Source of the DNA: Treponema sp.
Lineage (GTDB): Bacteria; Spirochaetota; Spirochaetia; Treponematales; Treponemataceae
Length of the DNA stretch: 64,000 bases
NCBI GenBank assembly: GCA_016290995.1
Contig: JAEEVR010000006.1
Coordinates: 56,854-120,853 of the forward strand
Direction: 5' to 3'
The notes beneath the pieces are model-generated. The model had not been told where the DNA came from, made no database searches, and saw nothing but the letters and a program-made list of their open reading frames with translations. This document shows positions 34,303 through 43,766 of this stretch, one piece after another. Each line of letters starts with the position of its first letter. The first letter of the stretch is position 1. A program made the translations under genes and the position numbers.

Positions 34303-34318
34303 GGGGCGAGGAACCTGG

Positions 34319-34777
34319 ATGGATTACGTAGATTTAAACACGATTCCCCATTATTCGGAATGCGAGCCTTTGGTCCGCTCCCTTGGTTACGTTCTTGTTG
34401 ATTTAAAGATTATTCCGCAAAAGACAACGGTAAAAATAAACGCGGTCATCGCAAGCCAGAATCCGGCCAATACGATTGGCGTTGAGGATTGCTCAAAAGT
34501 TCATCACGCGCTTTTGCCGCGCCTTGAGGCCTTGCTTGGAACCGACGACACATATATGGAGCTTACGTCTCCGGGAACAGACCGCAACATTAAGAACGCG
34601 GCCGAGTTCGCGCTTTTTAAGGGAACTGAGATTCGCGTGTGGGACAAGAATGTTTCCGATTGGGTTAGCGGAACGATTCTTGACGCGGACAAGGATTCCT
34701 TGACGCTCAAATGCGGAGAGGAAAATAAAATTTACAAATACGACGACATCGCAAAAGCGAAGTTTTTGCATTCATAA
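34319..34777 (+). CDS. rimP: Ribosome maturation factor RimP
   Basis: Assists 30S subunit assembly. 152 residues from the ATG at 34319, which has GCGAGGA 7 nt upstream. The ORF track's TTG at 34301 lies in the terminator U-tract. Features include ECEPLVRSLGYVLVDLKI, VEDCSKVHHALLPRLEAL and the family motif LELTSPGTDR (here MELTSPGTDRNIK). The C-terminal SH3-like domain follows. The rimP-nusA-infB order is the classic one. Confidence 0.92.
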   Translation: MDYVDLNTIPHYSECEPLVRSLGYVLVDLKIIPQKTTVKINAVIASQNPANTIGVEDCSKVHHALLPRLEALLGTDDTYMELTSPGTDRNIKNAAEFALFKGTEIRVWDKNVSDWVSGTILDADKDSLTLKCGEENKIYKYDDIAKAKFLHS

Positions 34778-34798
34778 ATAAAAACAGAGGTAATTTTT

Positions 34799-36289
34799 AT
34801 GGCACGAAAAAAAGTTCAAGACAATTCGTCATCTATGGCTGAGGCTATCAAAGAACTTATCGAAGAAAGAGGCTATTCGCCCGACGCGGTGAAAAAGGTC
34901 ATCGAAAATATGCTTATGGCCGCGTACAAGCGCGCCCACGGAACAAACGAAAACGCCGTCGTTGTTTTTGACGAAGACGAAAACGGAATCCCGACAGACG
35001 TAACTCTCTATTCAAGAAAGGAAGTCATTGACGGCGTTTACGATCCCGTAACGGAAATCGAATTGGAAGAAGCCCGCCAGCTTAGCCCTGACTGCGAAGT
35101 GGGCGACGAGCTTGACATTCCCGAAGATCCCAAATCTTACGACCGCTCTGCCGTATCGACAGGAAAGCAGTCCGGCCACCAGGGCCTCAACGAAAGCTAC
35201 AAGGACAACCTTTACGACGAATACAAGGACAAGGTTGGCGGAATCATCATCGGTTACTTCCAGCGCGAGCGCAACGGAACGATTTACGTTGACCTTGGAA
35301 AGGTCGAGGGCGTTCTTCCCGTTAAGTACCAGTCTCCGCGCGAAAAATACGAAAAGGGCGAGCGAATCCGCGCCTTGGTAGTAGACATCGCCAAGACTTC
35401 AAACGGCATCCAGTTGATTCTTTCTCGCGCCGCTCCGGAATTGGTACGCTCCATCCTTGAGACTGAAGTTCCCGAAGTTCTTGACGGAACGGTTGAAATC
35501 AACAAAATCGTTCGCGAAGCCGGCTACCGCACAAAGATCGCCGTATCAAGCGCCCGCGAGGACGTTGACCCGGTTGGCGCTTGCGTAGGCCTTAAGGGCG
35601 TTCGCATCCAAAACGTAATCCACGAATTGCTTGGCGAAAAGATCGACGTTTTGCGCTACGATCCGGAACCGACAGTGTTCATCAAGAACGCGCTTAGCCC
35701 GGCCGAAGTTGGACGCGTAATCATTCTTGACCAGGACAAAAAGCAGGCGCTTGCCATCGTTCCCGACAGCCAGTTCTCTTTGGCCATCGGAAAGCAGGGC
35801 CTCAACGTTCGCTTGGCCAACCGCCTTTGCGACTGGAACATCGACGTAAAGACAGAGGAGCAGGCCGCAGAGCTTGACCTTAGCGATATCGCCACAAGGC
35901 AGAACGCGCAAAGCCTCTTTAACGACGACTACGAGGAGATTGCCACAATCGCCGAATTGCCTGGCGTTGACGAGCGCGTCGCCGGCCTTCTTAAGGAAGC
36001 TGGAATCGAAGACGTTCAAAAGTTCATCGATGACTACGAGACAATTAACGTTGAGGGCGTTTCTAAGGAAGACTTGGAAAAGATCAACGAGCTTATAAAT
36101 CAAAATGTAGAGTTTGTGGAAGAGGATGCCGAAGAGCAGGCCGCTCCCCAGAACGCCGAATCGGAACAGGCTTCTTCTGAAGAATCAGAAGAGTACACTT
36201 GCCCGGAATGCGGCGCCGTGATAACTCTCGACATGACACATTGTCCCAAGTGCGGCGTTGAGTTTGAATTTAAAGAGGACGAGGAATAA
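34799..36289 (+). CDS. nusA: Transcription factor NusA with C-terminal zinc ribbon
   Basis: Elongation, pausing and antitermination factor. It has 496 residues: an N-terminal RNAP-binding domain, S1 (VGGIIIGYFQRERNGTIYVDLGKVEG), then KH1 and KH2 (VGACVGLKGVRIQNVIHELLGEKIDV; FSLAIGKQGLNVRLANRLCDW). A helical acidic segment at about 370-440 contains a helix-hairpin-helix-like LPGVDERVAGLLKEAGIEDV. Beyond it lies CPECG-x9-CPKCG with Cys near 468, 471, 482 and 485, a zinc-ribbon signature not part of standard NusA. A terminator in the operon leader fits possible feedback by NusA. Confidence 0.95.
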   Translation: MARKKVQDNSSSMAEAIKELIEERGYSPDAVKKVIENMLMAAYKRAHGTNENAVVVFDEDENGIPTDVTLYSRKEVIDGVYDPVTEIELEEARQLSPDCEVGDELDIPEDPKSYDRSAVSTGKQSGHQGLNESYKDNLYDEYKDKVGGIIIGYFQRERNGTIYVDLGKVEGVLPVKYQSPREKYEKGERIRALVVDIAKTSNGIQLILSRAAPELVRSILETEVPEVLDGTVEINKIVREAGYRTKIAVSSAREDVDPVGACVGLKGVRIQNVIHELLGEKIDVLRYDPEPTVFIKNALSPAEVGRVIILDQDKKQALAIVPDSQFSLAIGKQGLNVRLANRLCDWNIDVKTEEQAAELDLSDIATRQNAQSLFNDDYEEIATIAELPGVDERVAGLLKEAGIEDVQKFIDDYETINVEGVSKEDLEKINELINQNVEFVEEDAEEQAAPQNAESEQASSEESEEYTCPECGAVITLDMTHCPKCGVEFEFKEDEE

Positions 36290-36295
36290 TAGTTA

Positions 36296-39112
36296 ATGGC
36301 AGAAGAAACAGAAAAGAAAAGCGGAGTAGTGTTGCACAAAAAAGCGGGAACTCCTAAAGCTACGGAGGGCGCCGCAAACGCAAGCGCAAGCGCCGGCAGT
36401 TCCGCCGCTCCCGCTGAAAAAAAGAAAAAGGTAATTTTAGTAAAAAAAAGGACTCAGGCTTCTTCGACCGCAAGCAATGCGGCTTCTGCTTCTGCCGCCG
36501 CTAAACCTCAAAGCGCGGCCCCGCAGCCAGCTTCGGAAGAAAAAAAGGCTCCCGCCGAGCAGGCCGCTTCCGCCGCTCCCAAGGCGGCCGCGGCTCCGGC
36601 AAAAAAGCCAGCCGCGTCGTTCTCGTTGAATTCGGCCAGGCCAAACGTAAAGGCCGGCAATTTAAGCGACCACTCTAAGGGCGGACAATGGAGCCGCGGC
36701 GGCAACAACCGCGGTTCATTCAATAACGGACAAGGAAGGACTGGCGGCGGCTTTACAGGAGCCCAAGCCAGAGCCGGATATCAAAATCGCGAGCGCGACA
36801 ACAAGGGCGGACAAGGCGGCTTTAACCGCGGCGGTCAGGGCGCAGGCTTTAACCGTGGCGGACAAGGCGGCTTTAATCGCGGCGGTCAGGGCGGCGGATT
36901 CAACCGCGGTCCTGGCGGCTTTGGCGGCAACAGGCCTGCAGGCGGCTTTGGCGGCGGAGCGGGCGGTTCGTTCGCTCCCGGCGGCATGACCGGCGGAAAG
37001 CCCAGCCAAAACGCCCCCAAGAAAACATTTAAGGGAAAGAAACAGCAATACAGCCGCAAGGACAAGGAAGAGGCTTTTGACGAGGACAAGTTCTACGAAA
37101 GCCAGAAGAAGGCCGAAACCCAGGTCAGCGACGTTCCCAAGTCAATCGACATTATGGAAACTGTTTCCGTAAGCGACTTGGCCCGCAAGATGAACCTTAA
37201 GGCCAGCGAAATCATCGCAAAGCTTATGTCGATGGGCCAGATGGTAACCATCACACAGTCTATCGACAGCGACACGGCCACTCTTTTGGCCGCCGAATAC
37301 AATTGCGAAGTTCACCTTGTCAGCCTTTACGACGAAACCGTAATCGCGCGCGACACAAGCAACGAAGACAAGCAGGAGCCTAGGCCTCCGATCGTAACCG
37401 TAATGGGCCACGTCGACCACGGAAAGACAAAGACTTTGGACGCGATTCGCCACAGCCATGTCGCTGAAGGCGAGGCGGGCGGAATCACCCAGAGCATCGG
37501 CGCTTACAGCGTTCAGACAGAAAAAGGAAAGATCACTTTCTTGGACACTCCTGGCCACGAAGTCTTTACAATGATGCGCGCTCGCGGAGCGCAAATCACC
37601 GACATCGTAGTTTTGGTTGTAGCCGCCGACGACGGCGTTATGCCCCAGACTTTGGAAGCCGTTAACCATGCCAAGGACGCAAAGGTCCCGATCATCGTTG
37701 CGGTTAACAAAATAGACAAGCCGGACGCCAATCCAGACCGCGTCCGCACTCAGCTTACAGAGCTTGGCCTTACGCCCGAAGATTGGGGCGGAGACACTCA
37801 GTACGTAAACATCAGCGCCTTGAAGGGCGAGGGCATTGACGACCTTTTGGACGCGATCTTGCTCCAGGCCGAAATGCTTGAGCTTAAGACTGTTTGGGAT
37901 TGCCGCGCCGAAGGAAAAGTCCTTGAGTCGCGCATCGACCAAGGCCGCGGCGTTGTCTCTACAATCGTAGTTGAGCGCGGAACTCTCCACCAGGGAGATC
38001 CTTTTGTCGCCGGCATTTATTCCGGCCGCGTCCGCGCCATGTTCAACGACAGAGGCAAGCGCATCCAGGAAGCGACTCCCAGCCAGCCGGTTGAGGTTAT
38101 CGGAATTGAAGAAATGCCCAACGCCGGCGACCCCTTCCAGGTTACCGAAAGCGAAAAAGAGGCGCGCGCGATCAGCACCAAGCGCGTCGAGCTTAAGCGC
38201 TTTGAGGACGCCAAAGCCGTCAAGAAAGTTACGTTGGACAACTTGTACCAGACAATCGACGCTCACGAAGTCAAAGAGCTTAAGGTTGTCATCAAGGCCG
38301 ACTTGCAGGGAAGCGCCGAAGCCCTTAAGGTTGCTTTGGAAAAACTTTCAACAAAAGACATTCGCCTTGTTGTCATCCACTCGTCTGCCGGCGCTATCAA
38401 CGAAAGCGACGTCATTTTGGCCGCCGCGGACTCCAACGCGATTATCGTCGGCTTTAACGTTCGCCCGACTCCAAAGGCAAAGCTTTTGGCCGACCAAGAA
38501 AAAGTCGAGATCCGCAAGTACTCAATCATCTACGAATGCGTCAACGAAATCACGGCCGCTATGGAAGGCATGCTTAGCCCCGACACAAAGGAGCAGGTTA
38601 TCGGAACTGTCGAAGTTCAGAACACTTTCAAAGTTCCCAAGATCGGAACGATCGCCGGTTGTTACGTTTCGGACGGAACCATCAAGAGAAATTGCGGCGT
38701 TCGCCTTATTCGCGAAGGCATCGTAATCTATACCGGAAAAGTCACCTCGCTCAAGCGCTTTAAGGATGACGCCAAAGAAGTGGCCAAGGGCTATGAATGC
38801 GGCGTCGGCTTGGAGAACTGGCAGGACATTAAGGTTGGCGACCAAATCGAAGCCTTTGAATACATCGAGATTGCAAGAAAGCTTGGCGACGCTTTGATTG
38901 ACGACAAGTCTAAGAACGAAGCCGCCGCCGCCGAACAGCGAAGCGAGGCCGAAGCCCGCGCCGCCGAGGAGGCCGCCGCCGAAGCTGAAAAGATCGCCGC
39001 CGAAAAGGCCGCCGCCCGTGCCCGCAAAGAGGCCGCGGAAGCTAAGCCCGGCGCTCATGGAATCAACCCCCATGCCGTTCCGCCGGCTTCTAGCGGCGAA
39101 GGACAGGCCTAA
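36296..39112 (+). CDS. infB: Translation initiation factor IF-2
   Basis: GTPase that places initiator tRNA on the ribosome. 938 residues. The first ~280 are low-complexity: Ala/Lys-rich, then a Gly/Arg/Asn-rich stretch with FNRGGQGG repeats. The IF2_N motif [22 protein letters not shown] follows. The G domain starts at GHVDHGKT (371-378), with DTPGHEVFT and NKIDKPDA; domains II-IV are complete. Unusually, an Ala/Glu coiled tail of about 60 residues follows domain IV. It overlaps rbfA by one base. Confidence 0.96.
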   Translation: MAEETEKKSGVVLHKKAGTPKATEGAANASASAGSSAAPAEKKKKVILVKKRTQASSTASNAASASAAAKPQSAAPQPASEEKKAPAEQAASAAPKAAAAPAKKPAASFSLNSARPNVKAGNLSDHSKGGQWSRGGNNRGSFNNGQGRTGGGFTGAQARAGYQNRERDNKGGQGGFNRGGQGAGFNRGGQGGFNRGGQGGGFNRGPGGFGGNRPAGGFGGGAGGSFAPGGMTGGKPSQNAPKKTFKGKKQQYSRKDKEEAFDEDKFYESQKKAETQVSDVPKSIDIMETVSVSDLARKMNLKASEIIAKLMSMGQMVTITQSIDSDTATLLAAEYNCEVHLVSLYDETVIARDTSNEDKQEPRPPIVTVMGHVDHGKTKTLDAIRHSHVAEGEAGGITQSIGAYSVQTEKGKITFLDTPGHEVFTMMRARGAQITDIVVLVVAADDGVMPQTLEAVNHAKDAKVPIIVAVNKIDKPDANPDRVRTQLTELGLTPEDWGGDTQYVNISALKGEGIDDLLDAILLQAEMLELKTVWDCRAEGKVLESRIDQGRGVVSTIVVERGTLHQGDPFVAGIYSGRVRAMFNDRGKRIQEATPSQPVEVIGIEEMPNAGDPFQVTESEKEARAISTKRVELKRFEDAKAVKKVTLDNLYQTIDAHEVKELKVVIKADLQGSAEALKVALEKLSTKDIRLVVIHSSAGAINESDVILAAADSNAIIVGFNVRPTPKAKLLADQEKVEIRKYSIIYECVNEITAAMEGMLSPDTKEQVIGTVEVQNTFKVPKIGTIAGCYVSDGTIKRNCGVRLIREGIVIYTGKVTSLKRFKDDAKEVAKGYECGVGLENWQDIKVGDQIEAFEYIEIARKLGDALIDDKSKNEAAAAEQRSEAEARAAEEAAAEAEKIAAEKAAARARKEAAEAKPGAHGINPHAVPPASSGEGQA
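36805..36930 (+). repeat. RGG-type repeat inside infB
   Basis: Tandem imperfect repeats of GGCGGACAAGGCGGCTTTAA-type units encode four or five copies of [10 protein letters not shown]. They lie in the N-terminal low-complexity region of IF-2. Gly/Arg/Phe repeats of this kind bind RNA non-specifically in other proteins; here that is inference. Confidence 0.8.
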
Positions 39113-39501
39113 TGGGACAGTATAGGCTTTTAAAGCTTGGCGAGCAAATCCGAGGCGAGATCGCCAACATGATTTTGCGAGCGGAAATAAAAGATCCCCG
39201 CGTGTCAAACTTTTTGACGATCAACCGCGTCGAAGTGGCCAAGGACTTGGCTCACGCGAAAGTTTACGTTTCCACATTCATGTCGGAGTCGGAACTTAAT
39301 CGCGGCGTCGAGGGCTTGACTAGCGCGGCGGGCTTTATTCAGTCTACAATCGCAAAAAAGCTTACAATACGCCAATTCCCGCGCTTGCATTTTGTGGCCG
39401 ACACGTCAATCCGCGACGGCTACGAAATGGCAAAGAAGCTTGAGGACTTGGTAAAAAGCGACGCCGAAAAATCCGCCGCCGCGCAGGGAAGTGATGCCTA
39501 A
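39112..39501 (+). CDS. rbfA: Ribosome-binding factor A
   Basis: Cold-shock 30S maturation factor with a KH-like fold. 129 residues with RLLKLGEQIRGEIANMIL, DPRVSNFLTINRVEVAKDLAHAKVYVS and RQFPRLHFVADTSI. It is coupled to infB (1-bp overlap) and overlaps truB by 8 bp. Confidence 0.94.
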   Translation: MGQYRLLKLGEQIRGEIANMILRAEIKDPRVSNFLTINRVEVAKDLAHAKVYVSTFMSESELNRGVEGLTSAAGFIQSTIAKKLTIRQFPRLHFVADTSIRDGYEMAKKLEDLVKSDAEKSAAAQGSDA

Positions 39502-40432
39502 TCCTTCCGGAATAATTCTTTACGACAAAAAGCCTGGAATCACAAGTTTTTCCGCGCTTGGAAAAATCAAAAAAACGCTTGGCACAAAAAAAGTGGGTCA
39601 TACAGGAACGCTTGACTTGTTCGCGCAAGGACTGCTTGTCGTTTGCGTCGGAAGCCTTACCCGCTTGGCCGGACTTATCACGGCCTTTGACAAAGAGTAC
39701 GAAGCCCAAATAATTTTTGGCGAACAAACTGACACCCTTGACCCGACCGGCCAAGTTGTCAAGACCGCGCCGCTTCCGACCTTGGGCGCCCTTAAAGAAT
39801 CCCTTAAAAAATTTACAGGAAAGATCATGCAGCGGCCGCCGGAATTTTCGGCGATTAAAATCGGCGGAAAGCGGGCCAGCGATTTGACGCGGGCGGGGAA
39901 GGAAGCCGTAATCCCGGAGCGACCGATAGAAGTTTACGAAGCCCAACTATTGGACGCGGAGCTCGAGGCGGCCGCCTCAAACGATTTGGGGCCTGCAAAC
40001 GATTCCGCGCTTGTAAAATCGGCGCGCGTCCGCTTTTTGGTCAGCAAGGGAACTTACATCCGCTGCCTGGCCCGAGACATTGGAGCCGACCTAAAAAGCG
40101 CCGGCCGCTTGCAAACCTTAAAAAGAACCCGCGTCGGAAACTTTAGCCTTTCGGACGCCGCAAGCGAAGAAACTTTGACAGCCGCTTCGTTAAAGCCGAT
40201 GGCGCCTGATGTCGCCGCGCTTTGCGGAATGAAAAGCGCGGCCTTAAAGGCCGGCGCCGAAAACGATTTTTACAACGGCCGCCCCTTGCGCGCGAATCTT
40301 TTTGCCGCGCCTCTTGAGGTAGGAACGTCCGCCGTTTTTGCCCAAGGCGGCGTTTTTGTCGGGGCGGTGACAATGGCCGGCGGCCGCGCCAAATACGAGT
40401 ATGTCGTTCCGGCGGCGGGGGCGGGCCAATGA
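39494..40432 (+). CDS. truB: tRNA pseudouridine(55) synthase TruB
   Basis: Makes pseudouridine 55 in the tRNA T-loop. 312 residues from ATG 39494; the ORF track's GTG is one codon earlier. The catalytic Asp lies in KVGHTGTLDLFAQGLL. Other marks are YEAQIIFGEQTDTLDPTG, RPPEFSAIKIGGKRA and SKGTYIRCLARDIG. The C-terminal part is compact, without an obvious long PUA domain. Overlaps ribF by 4 bp. Confidence 0.94.
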   Translation: MPNPSGIILYDKKPGITSFSALGKIKKTLGTKKVGHTGTLDLFAQGLLVVCVGSLTRLAGLITAFDKEYEAQIIFGEQTDTLDPTGQVVKTAPLPTLGALKESLKKFTGKIMQRPPEFSAIKIGGKRASDLTRAGKEAVIPERPIEVYEAQLLDAELEAAASNDLGPANDSALVKSARVRFLVSKGTYIRCLARDIGADLKSAGRLQTLKRTRVGNFSLSDAASEETLTAASLKPMAPDVAALCGMKSAALKAGAENDFYNGRPLRANLFAAPLEVGTSAVFAQGGVFVGAVTMAGGRAKYEYVVPAAGAGQ

Positions 40433-41274
40433 AAGTTTATTCTTGGGAAGACGTTCAAGCAGAGGCCGCGGCCGGCGGTATTTTTGGCCTTGAATCGACA
40501 GGCGTTTCGGCGGTGACGGTCGGCGGCTTTGACGGAATGCACTTGGGCCACCAGGCGCTTTTTGACGCGGTTTTTGAATGGAAAGAGGGCCGCGCCGCCT
40601 CCTTGGCTTGCGACGGCGTTTTGACCGGAGCGGTGACTTTCACCCGTTCCCCCGGAGCCTTTAAGAGCAAGGACTATCCGGGCGACCTTATGACAGAGAG
40701 AATGAAGCTGGAATTTTTGGAAAAAAGAGGCTTTGATTTTTGCGTAATGATTGACTTTTCCCAAGATTTCAGTAAAATAGAGGGAAGGAATTTTCTTGAC
40801 CAATTGAGAAAATTTTGTTCTGCGCAATTTTTGGCGGCAGGCTCCGATTTCCGTTGCGGGCATAATTTAGACACCGGCGTTGCCGAATTGTCTGATTACT
40901 CGACGCGCAATGGTTTGGAACTGAAGGTTTTGGACGACGTTACGCTTGACGGCAAGCGCGTCAGTTCAAGCTTGATTCGCGGCGCGGTCCAGGACGGAGA
41001 CTTTGCTTTTGCAAGGCGCCTCTTGGGATGTCCGTACCGCCTTGACTGTTCTTTGCTGGAGTGGAGGACAAGTTCGTCGGATTCAAGTCTGTCATTGATT
41101 GCGAACGGAAACACAACGCAAGTTTTGCCAAAAGCCGGACGGCATCCGGTTAGCGTTGTTTTTGCCGGTAAAAAAAGTTCAGCCTTTTTTTATGCGGAAG
41201 GCCAATTCCTTCGCCTGGAATTTCCGCTTGAGCAAAAAGATTTTTCAGTCGTTCAAGAAATTGAATTCTTATAA
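40429..41274 (+). CDS. ribF: FAD synthetase (RibF N-terminal type), riboflavin kinase domain not evident
   Basis: 281 residues. The N-terminal FMN adenylyltransferase fold is clear: VTVGGFDGMHLGHQALF, DFCVMIDFS..., CSAQFLAAGSDFRCGHN and a SSSLIRGAVQDGDFAFARRLLG signature. After this, bifunctional RibF proteins continue with a riboflavin kinase domain carrying GRxLGFPTAN and GVY motifs. Those motifs are absent, and only about 75 residues of unrelated-looking sequence remain. Probable activity is FMN to FAD only; FMN must come from another kinase. Placed between truB and rpsO as in many bacteria. Confidence 0.88.
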   Translation: MKVYSWEDVQAEAAAGGIFGLESTGVSAVTVGGFDGMHLGHQALFDAVFEWKEGRAASLACDGVLTGAVTFTRSPGAFKSKDYPGDLMTERMKLEFLEKRGFDFCVMIDFSQDFSKIEGRNFLDQLRKFCSAQFLAAGSDFRCGHNLDTGVAELSDYSTRNGLELKVLDDVTLDGKRVSSSLIRGAVQDGDFAFARRLLGCPYRLDCSLLEWRTSSSDSSLSLIANGNTTQVLPKAGRHPVSVVFAGKKSSAFFYAEGQFLRLEFPLEQKDFSVVQEIEFL

Positions 41275-41277
41275 GAA

Positions 41278-41290
41278 GCCCCGCTGGGGT
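41278..41290 (+). other. Small hairpin in the rpsO leader
   Basis: GCCCC and GGGGT pair around a 3-nt loop just after ribF and 25 nt before the rpsO ATG. S15 represses its own mRNA through leader structures in several bacteria, so an autoregulatory role is possible. The hairpin itself is short. Confidence 0.3.
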
Positions 41291-41314
41291 AAATCGAATT
41301 TTTAGGAGAAAAAT

Positions 41315-41584
41315 ATGGCACTCTCAAAGGAATTGTCACACTCAATCGTTAGCAAGTTTGGAGCCAACGAAAACGACACAGGAAACACAAAGGTTCAGAT
41401 CGCGCTTTTGACAAGCCGCATCCAGCAGCTTACAGATCACGTAAACCGCTTTCCTAAAGACTCAAGCGCCAAGCGCAGCATGATGAAGGTTGTAGGCCAG
41501 CGCAAGCGCTTCCTCAAGTACTTGATGAGAAAAGACTTGGAAGCCTACCGCGCCCTTATCAAAGAGCTTGGCCTCCGCAAGTAG
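41315..41584 (+). CDS. rpsO: 30S ribosomal protein S15
   Basis: 89 residues of primary 16S-binding protein with all family marks: DTGNTKVQIALLTSRIQQLTDHV, SAKRSMMKVVGQRKRFLKYLMRKD, ending YRALIKELGLRK. Strong ribosome-binding site (TAGGAG). The rpsO-pnp order is the usual one. Confidence 0.97.
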   Translation: MALSKELSHSIVSKFGANENDTGNTKVQIALLTSRIQQLTDHVNRFPKDSSAKRSMMKVVGQRKRFLKYLMRKDLEAYRALIKELGLRK

Positions 41585-41589
41585 TTTTT

Positions 41590-41612
41590 ATTGCCGCGCT
41601 TGTCGCGGCAAT
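41590..41612 (+). terminator. Stem-loop between rpsO and pnp
   Basis: A 9-bp stem (ATTGCCGCG / CGCGGCAAT) with a 5-nt loop starts 5 bp after the rpsO stop. It is followed by TTTAATG and preceded by TTTTT. Either a leaky terminator or an RNase processing site, as known at the rpsO-pnp junction of E. coli. Confidence 0.6.
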
Positions 41613-41663
41613 TTAATGAGCACCGCTCCTTAAAACGGAAAAGAAGATAAAGAGGAAAAAGAA

Positions 41664-43763
41664 TTGTCAGTAGAAAGAGTTACTTACAAAATCGGCGACG
41701 AGGAATTGATTCTTGAAACCGGAAAAATCGGCAAGCAAGCCAACGGCTGCGTTTATGCCCAGTTTGCGGGAACGGCGGTAATCGCCACAGTTTGCGCTTC
41801 GAGCACGGTAGTTGAAGGAATGGACTACGTTCCCGTTACTGTTGAATACAATGAAAAATTTTACGCCGCCGGAAAAATCCCCGGAGGCTTTGTTAAGCGC
41901 GAAGGCCGCCCCAAGGACAAAGAAATCTTGGTCAGCCGCCTTATCGACCGCCCCATGCGCCCGCTTTTTGAAATGTCATTCGGACGCGAAATCCAAATCG
42001 TTCCGACTTGCGTAAGCGCGGACGGTGTTCACACACCCGACATTTTGGCCGTTATCGCTTCCAGCGCGGCCGTTTCTATTTCAGACATTCCGTTCCACGG
42101 ACCTGTCGCCGCTTGTCGCGTAGGCTACCTTGACGGAAAGTACATCATCAACCCGACATTCCAAGAGCAGGAAAAGGCCCAGCTTGAAATCGTAGTAGCC
42201 GGAACAAAAGACGGCTTTACTATGGTAGAAGGCGGCGCCAACGAAGTTAGCGAAGAAGTGATGCTCGGCGCTCTCAACGAGGCCCAGAAGTTCATCACAG
42301 CGATGTGCTTGCTCCAGGAAGAATTGGTAAAGAAAGCCGGAAAGGAAAAGCTTCCGCTCGCTCCGCTTGACGTAACATTGGCCAACGCCGCCGAGATCGA
42401 AGCCAAAGCCACTCCGCTTGTAAAAGAAGCCAACTTCCGCCCAGGAAAGCAGGCTCGCGGCGACGCCGTTAAGGCCGTAAAAAAGCAAATCGCCGCCGAA
42501 TACGCCGAACAGCTTGAGGACGAAACTCAGAAAAAACTTTTTGACGCCTTGTTCGACGACATTCAGTACAAGCTTCTTAGAAAGTCAATCTTGGAGGAAG
42601 GCGTTCGCATCGACGGAAGAAAGTGCGACGAAATCCGCCCGATCACTTGCGAAGTCGGCGTATTGCCCCGACCGCACGGAAGCGCCTTGTTCACTCGCGG
42701 CGAAACTCAGTCTTTGGCCGTTACCACTTTGGGAACGCTCCAGGACGAGCAGTCTTACGACGACATCGATGGCGAGAGAAGCGAGCACTTTATTTTGCAC
42801 TACAACTTCCCGCCGTACTCAGTAGGCGAGACAGGAAAGCTCACAACCGGCCGCCGCGAAATCGGACACGGAAACCTTGCCCGCCGCTCTTTGGCGCCTA
42901 TGGTTCCCAGCCGCGAAGAATTCCCGTACACGGTTCGCGTTGTTTCTGAAATCCTTGAGTCAAACGGCTCGTCATCGCAGGCTTCAACTTGCGGCGGCTG
43001 TTTGTCAATGCTCGCGGCCGGCGTTCCGCTTAAGAAGATGGTTGCCGGAATCGCGATGGGCTTGATCACAGAAGGCGAGCACTACGAAAAGTACAAGATT
43101 TTGTCAGACATCTTGGGAGAAGAAGACCACCTTGGCGACATGGACTTTAAGGTTGCCGGAACAAAGGACGGAATTACAGGCTTCCAGATGGACATCAAGA
43201 TTCCTGGCGTTACGACAGAAATCATGACAAAGGCCTTGGAGCAGGCTCGCGTTGGCCGCTTGCACATTCTTTCTATCATGGAAAAGTGCATCGACAAGCC
43301 GGCGCCGCTTTCTCCCTACGCTCCCAAAATCCTTACAATGAAGATCCCGATCGACAGAATCGGCGCTTTGATTGGACCTGGCGGAAAGAACATCAAGGCT
43401 CTCTGCGCCCAGTACGAAGTTACAATCAACACTGACGAAGACGGAACAGTAACGATTTACGGAAAGACTGGCATGGCCGCCGAAGAAGCCAAAAAGGCCG
43501 TTAAGGGCATCACCGAAGATCCGGAGCCCGGAACGATCTATCAGGGAACTGTAAAGAGCATCAAAGACTTTGGCGCCTTTATCGAAATCCTCCCCGGAAA
43601 AGAAGGCCTTTGCCACATTTCAAAGCTTTCTCACGGAAGAGTTGAAAAGGTGACTGACGTTCTTAAGGAAGGACAGGTCATTCCTGTTAAGCTCTTGGAA
43701 GTTGACCAGAGAGGCCGCTTGCAGCTTTCTTACATCGACGCTTTGGACGAGCAAAAGAAGTAA
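41664..43763 (+). CDS. pnp: Polyribonucleotide nucleotidyltransferase (PNPase)
   Basis: Phosphorolytic 3'-5' exoribonuclease, 699 residues starting at TTG with AGAGG upstream. Two RNase PH domains are present (first with SRLIDRPMRPLF; second with RTDGRKCDE-type VRIDGRKCDEIRPI and GDMDFKVAGTKDGITGFQMDIK). KH (GALIGPGGKNIKALC) and S1 (GTIYQGTVKSIKDFGAFIEILPGKEGLCH) domains are at the C-terminus. Complete and typical. Confidence 0.97.
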   Translation: MSVERVTYKIGDEELILETGKIGKQANGCVYAQFAGTAVIATVCASSTVVEGMDYVPVTVEYNEKFYAAGKIPGGFVKREGRPKDKEILVSRLIDRPMRPLFEMSFGREIQIVPTCVSADGVHTPDILAVIASSAAVSISDIPFHGPVAACRVGYLDGKYIINPTFQEQEKAQLEIVVAGTKDGFTMVEGGANEVSEEVMLGALNEAQKFITAMCLLQEELVKKAGKEKLPLAPLDVTLANAAEIEAKATPLVKEANFRPGKQARGDAVKAVKKQIAAEYAEQLEDETQKKLFDALFDDIQYKLLRKSILEEGVRIDGRKCDEIRPITCEVGVLPRPHGSALFTRGETQSLAVTTLGTLQDEQSYDDIDGERSEHFILHYNFPPYSVGETGKLTTGRREIGHGNLARRSLAPMVPSREEFPYTVRVVSEILESNGSSSQASTCGGCLSMLAAGVPLKKMVAGIAMGLITEGEHYEKYKILSDILGEEDHLGDMDFKVAGTKDGITGFQMDIKIPGVTTEIMTKALEQARVGRLHILSIMEKCIDKPAPLSPYAPKILTMKIPIDRIGALIGPGGKNIKALCAQYEVTINTDEDGTVTIYGKTGMAAEEAKKAVKGITEDPEPGTIYQGTVKSIKDFGAFIEILPGKEGLCHISKLSHGRVEKVTDVLKEGQVIPVKLLEVDQRGRLQLSYIDALDEQKK

Positions 43764-43766
43764 AAT

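Noticed and set aside
37142-38266. 374-residue minus-strand ORF
   Set aside because: Antisense of the conserved infB G domain and domains II-III.
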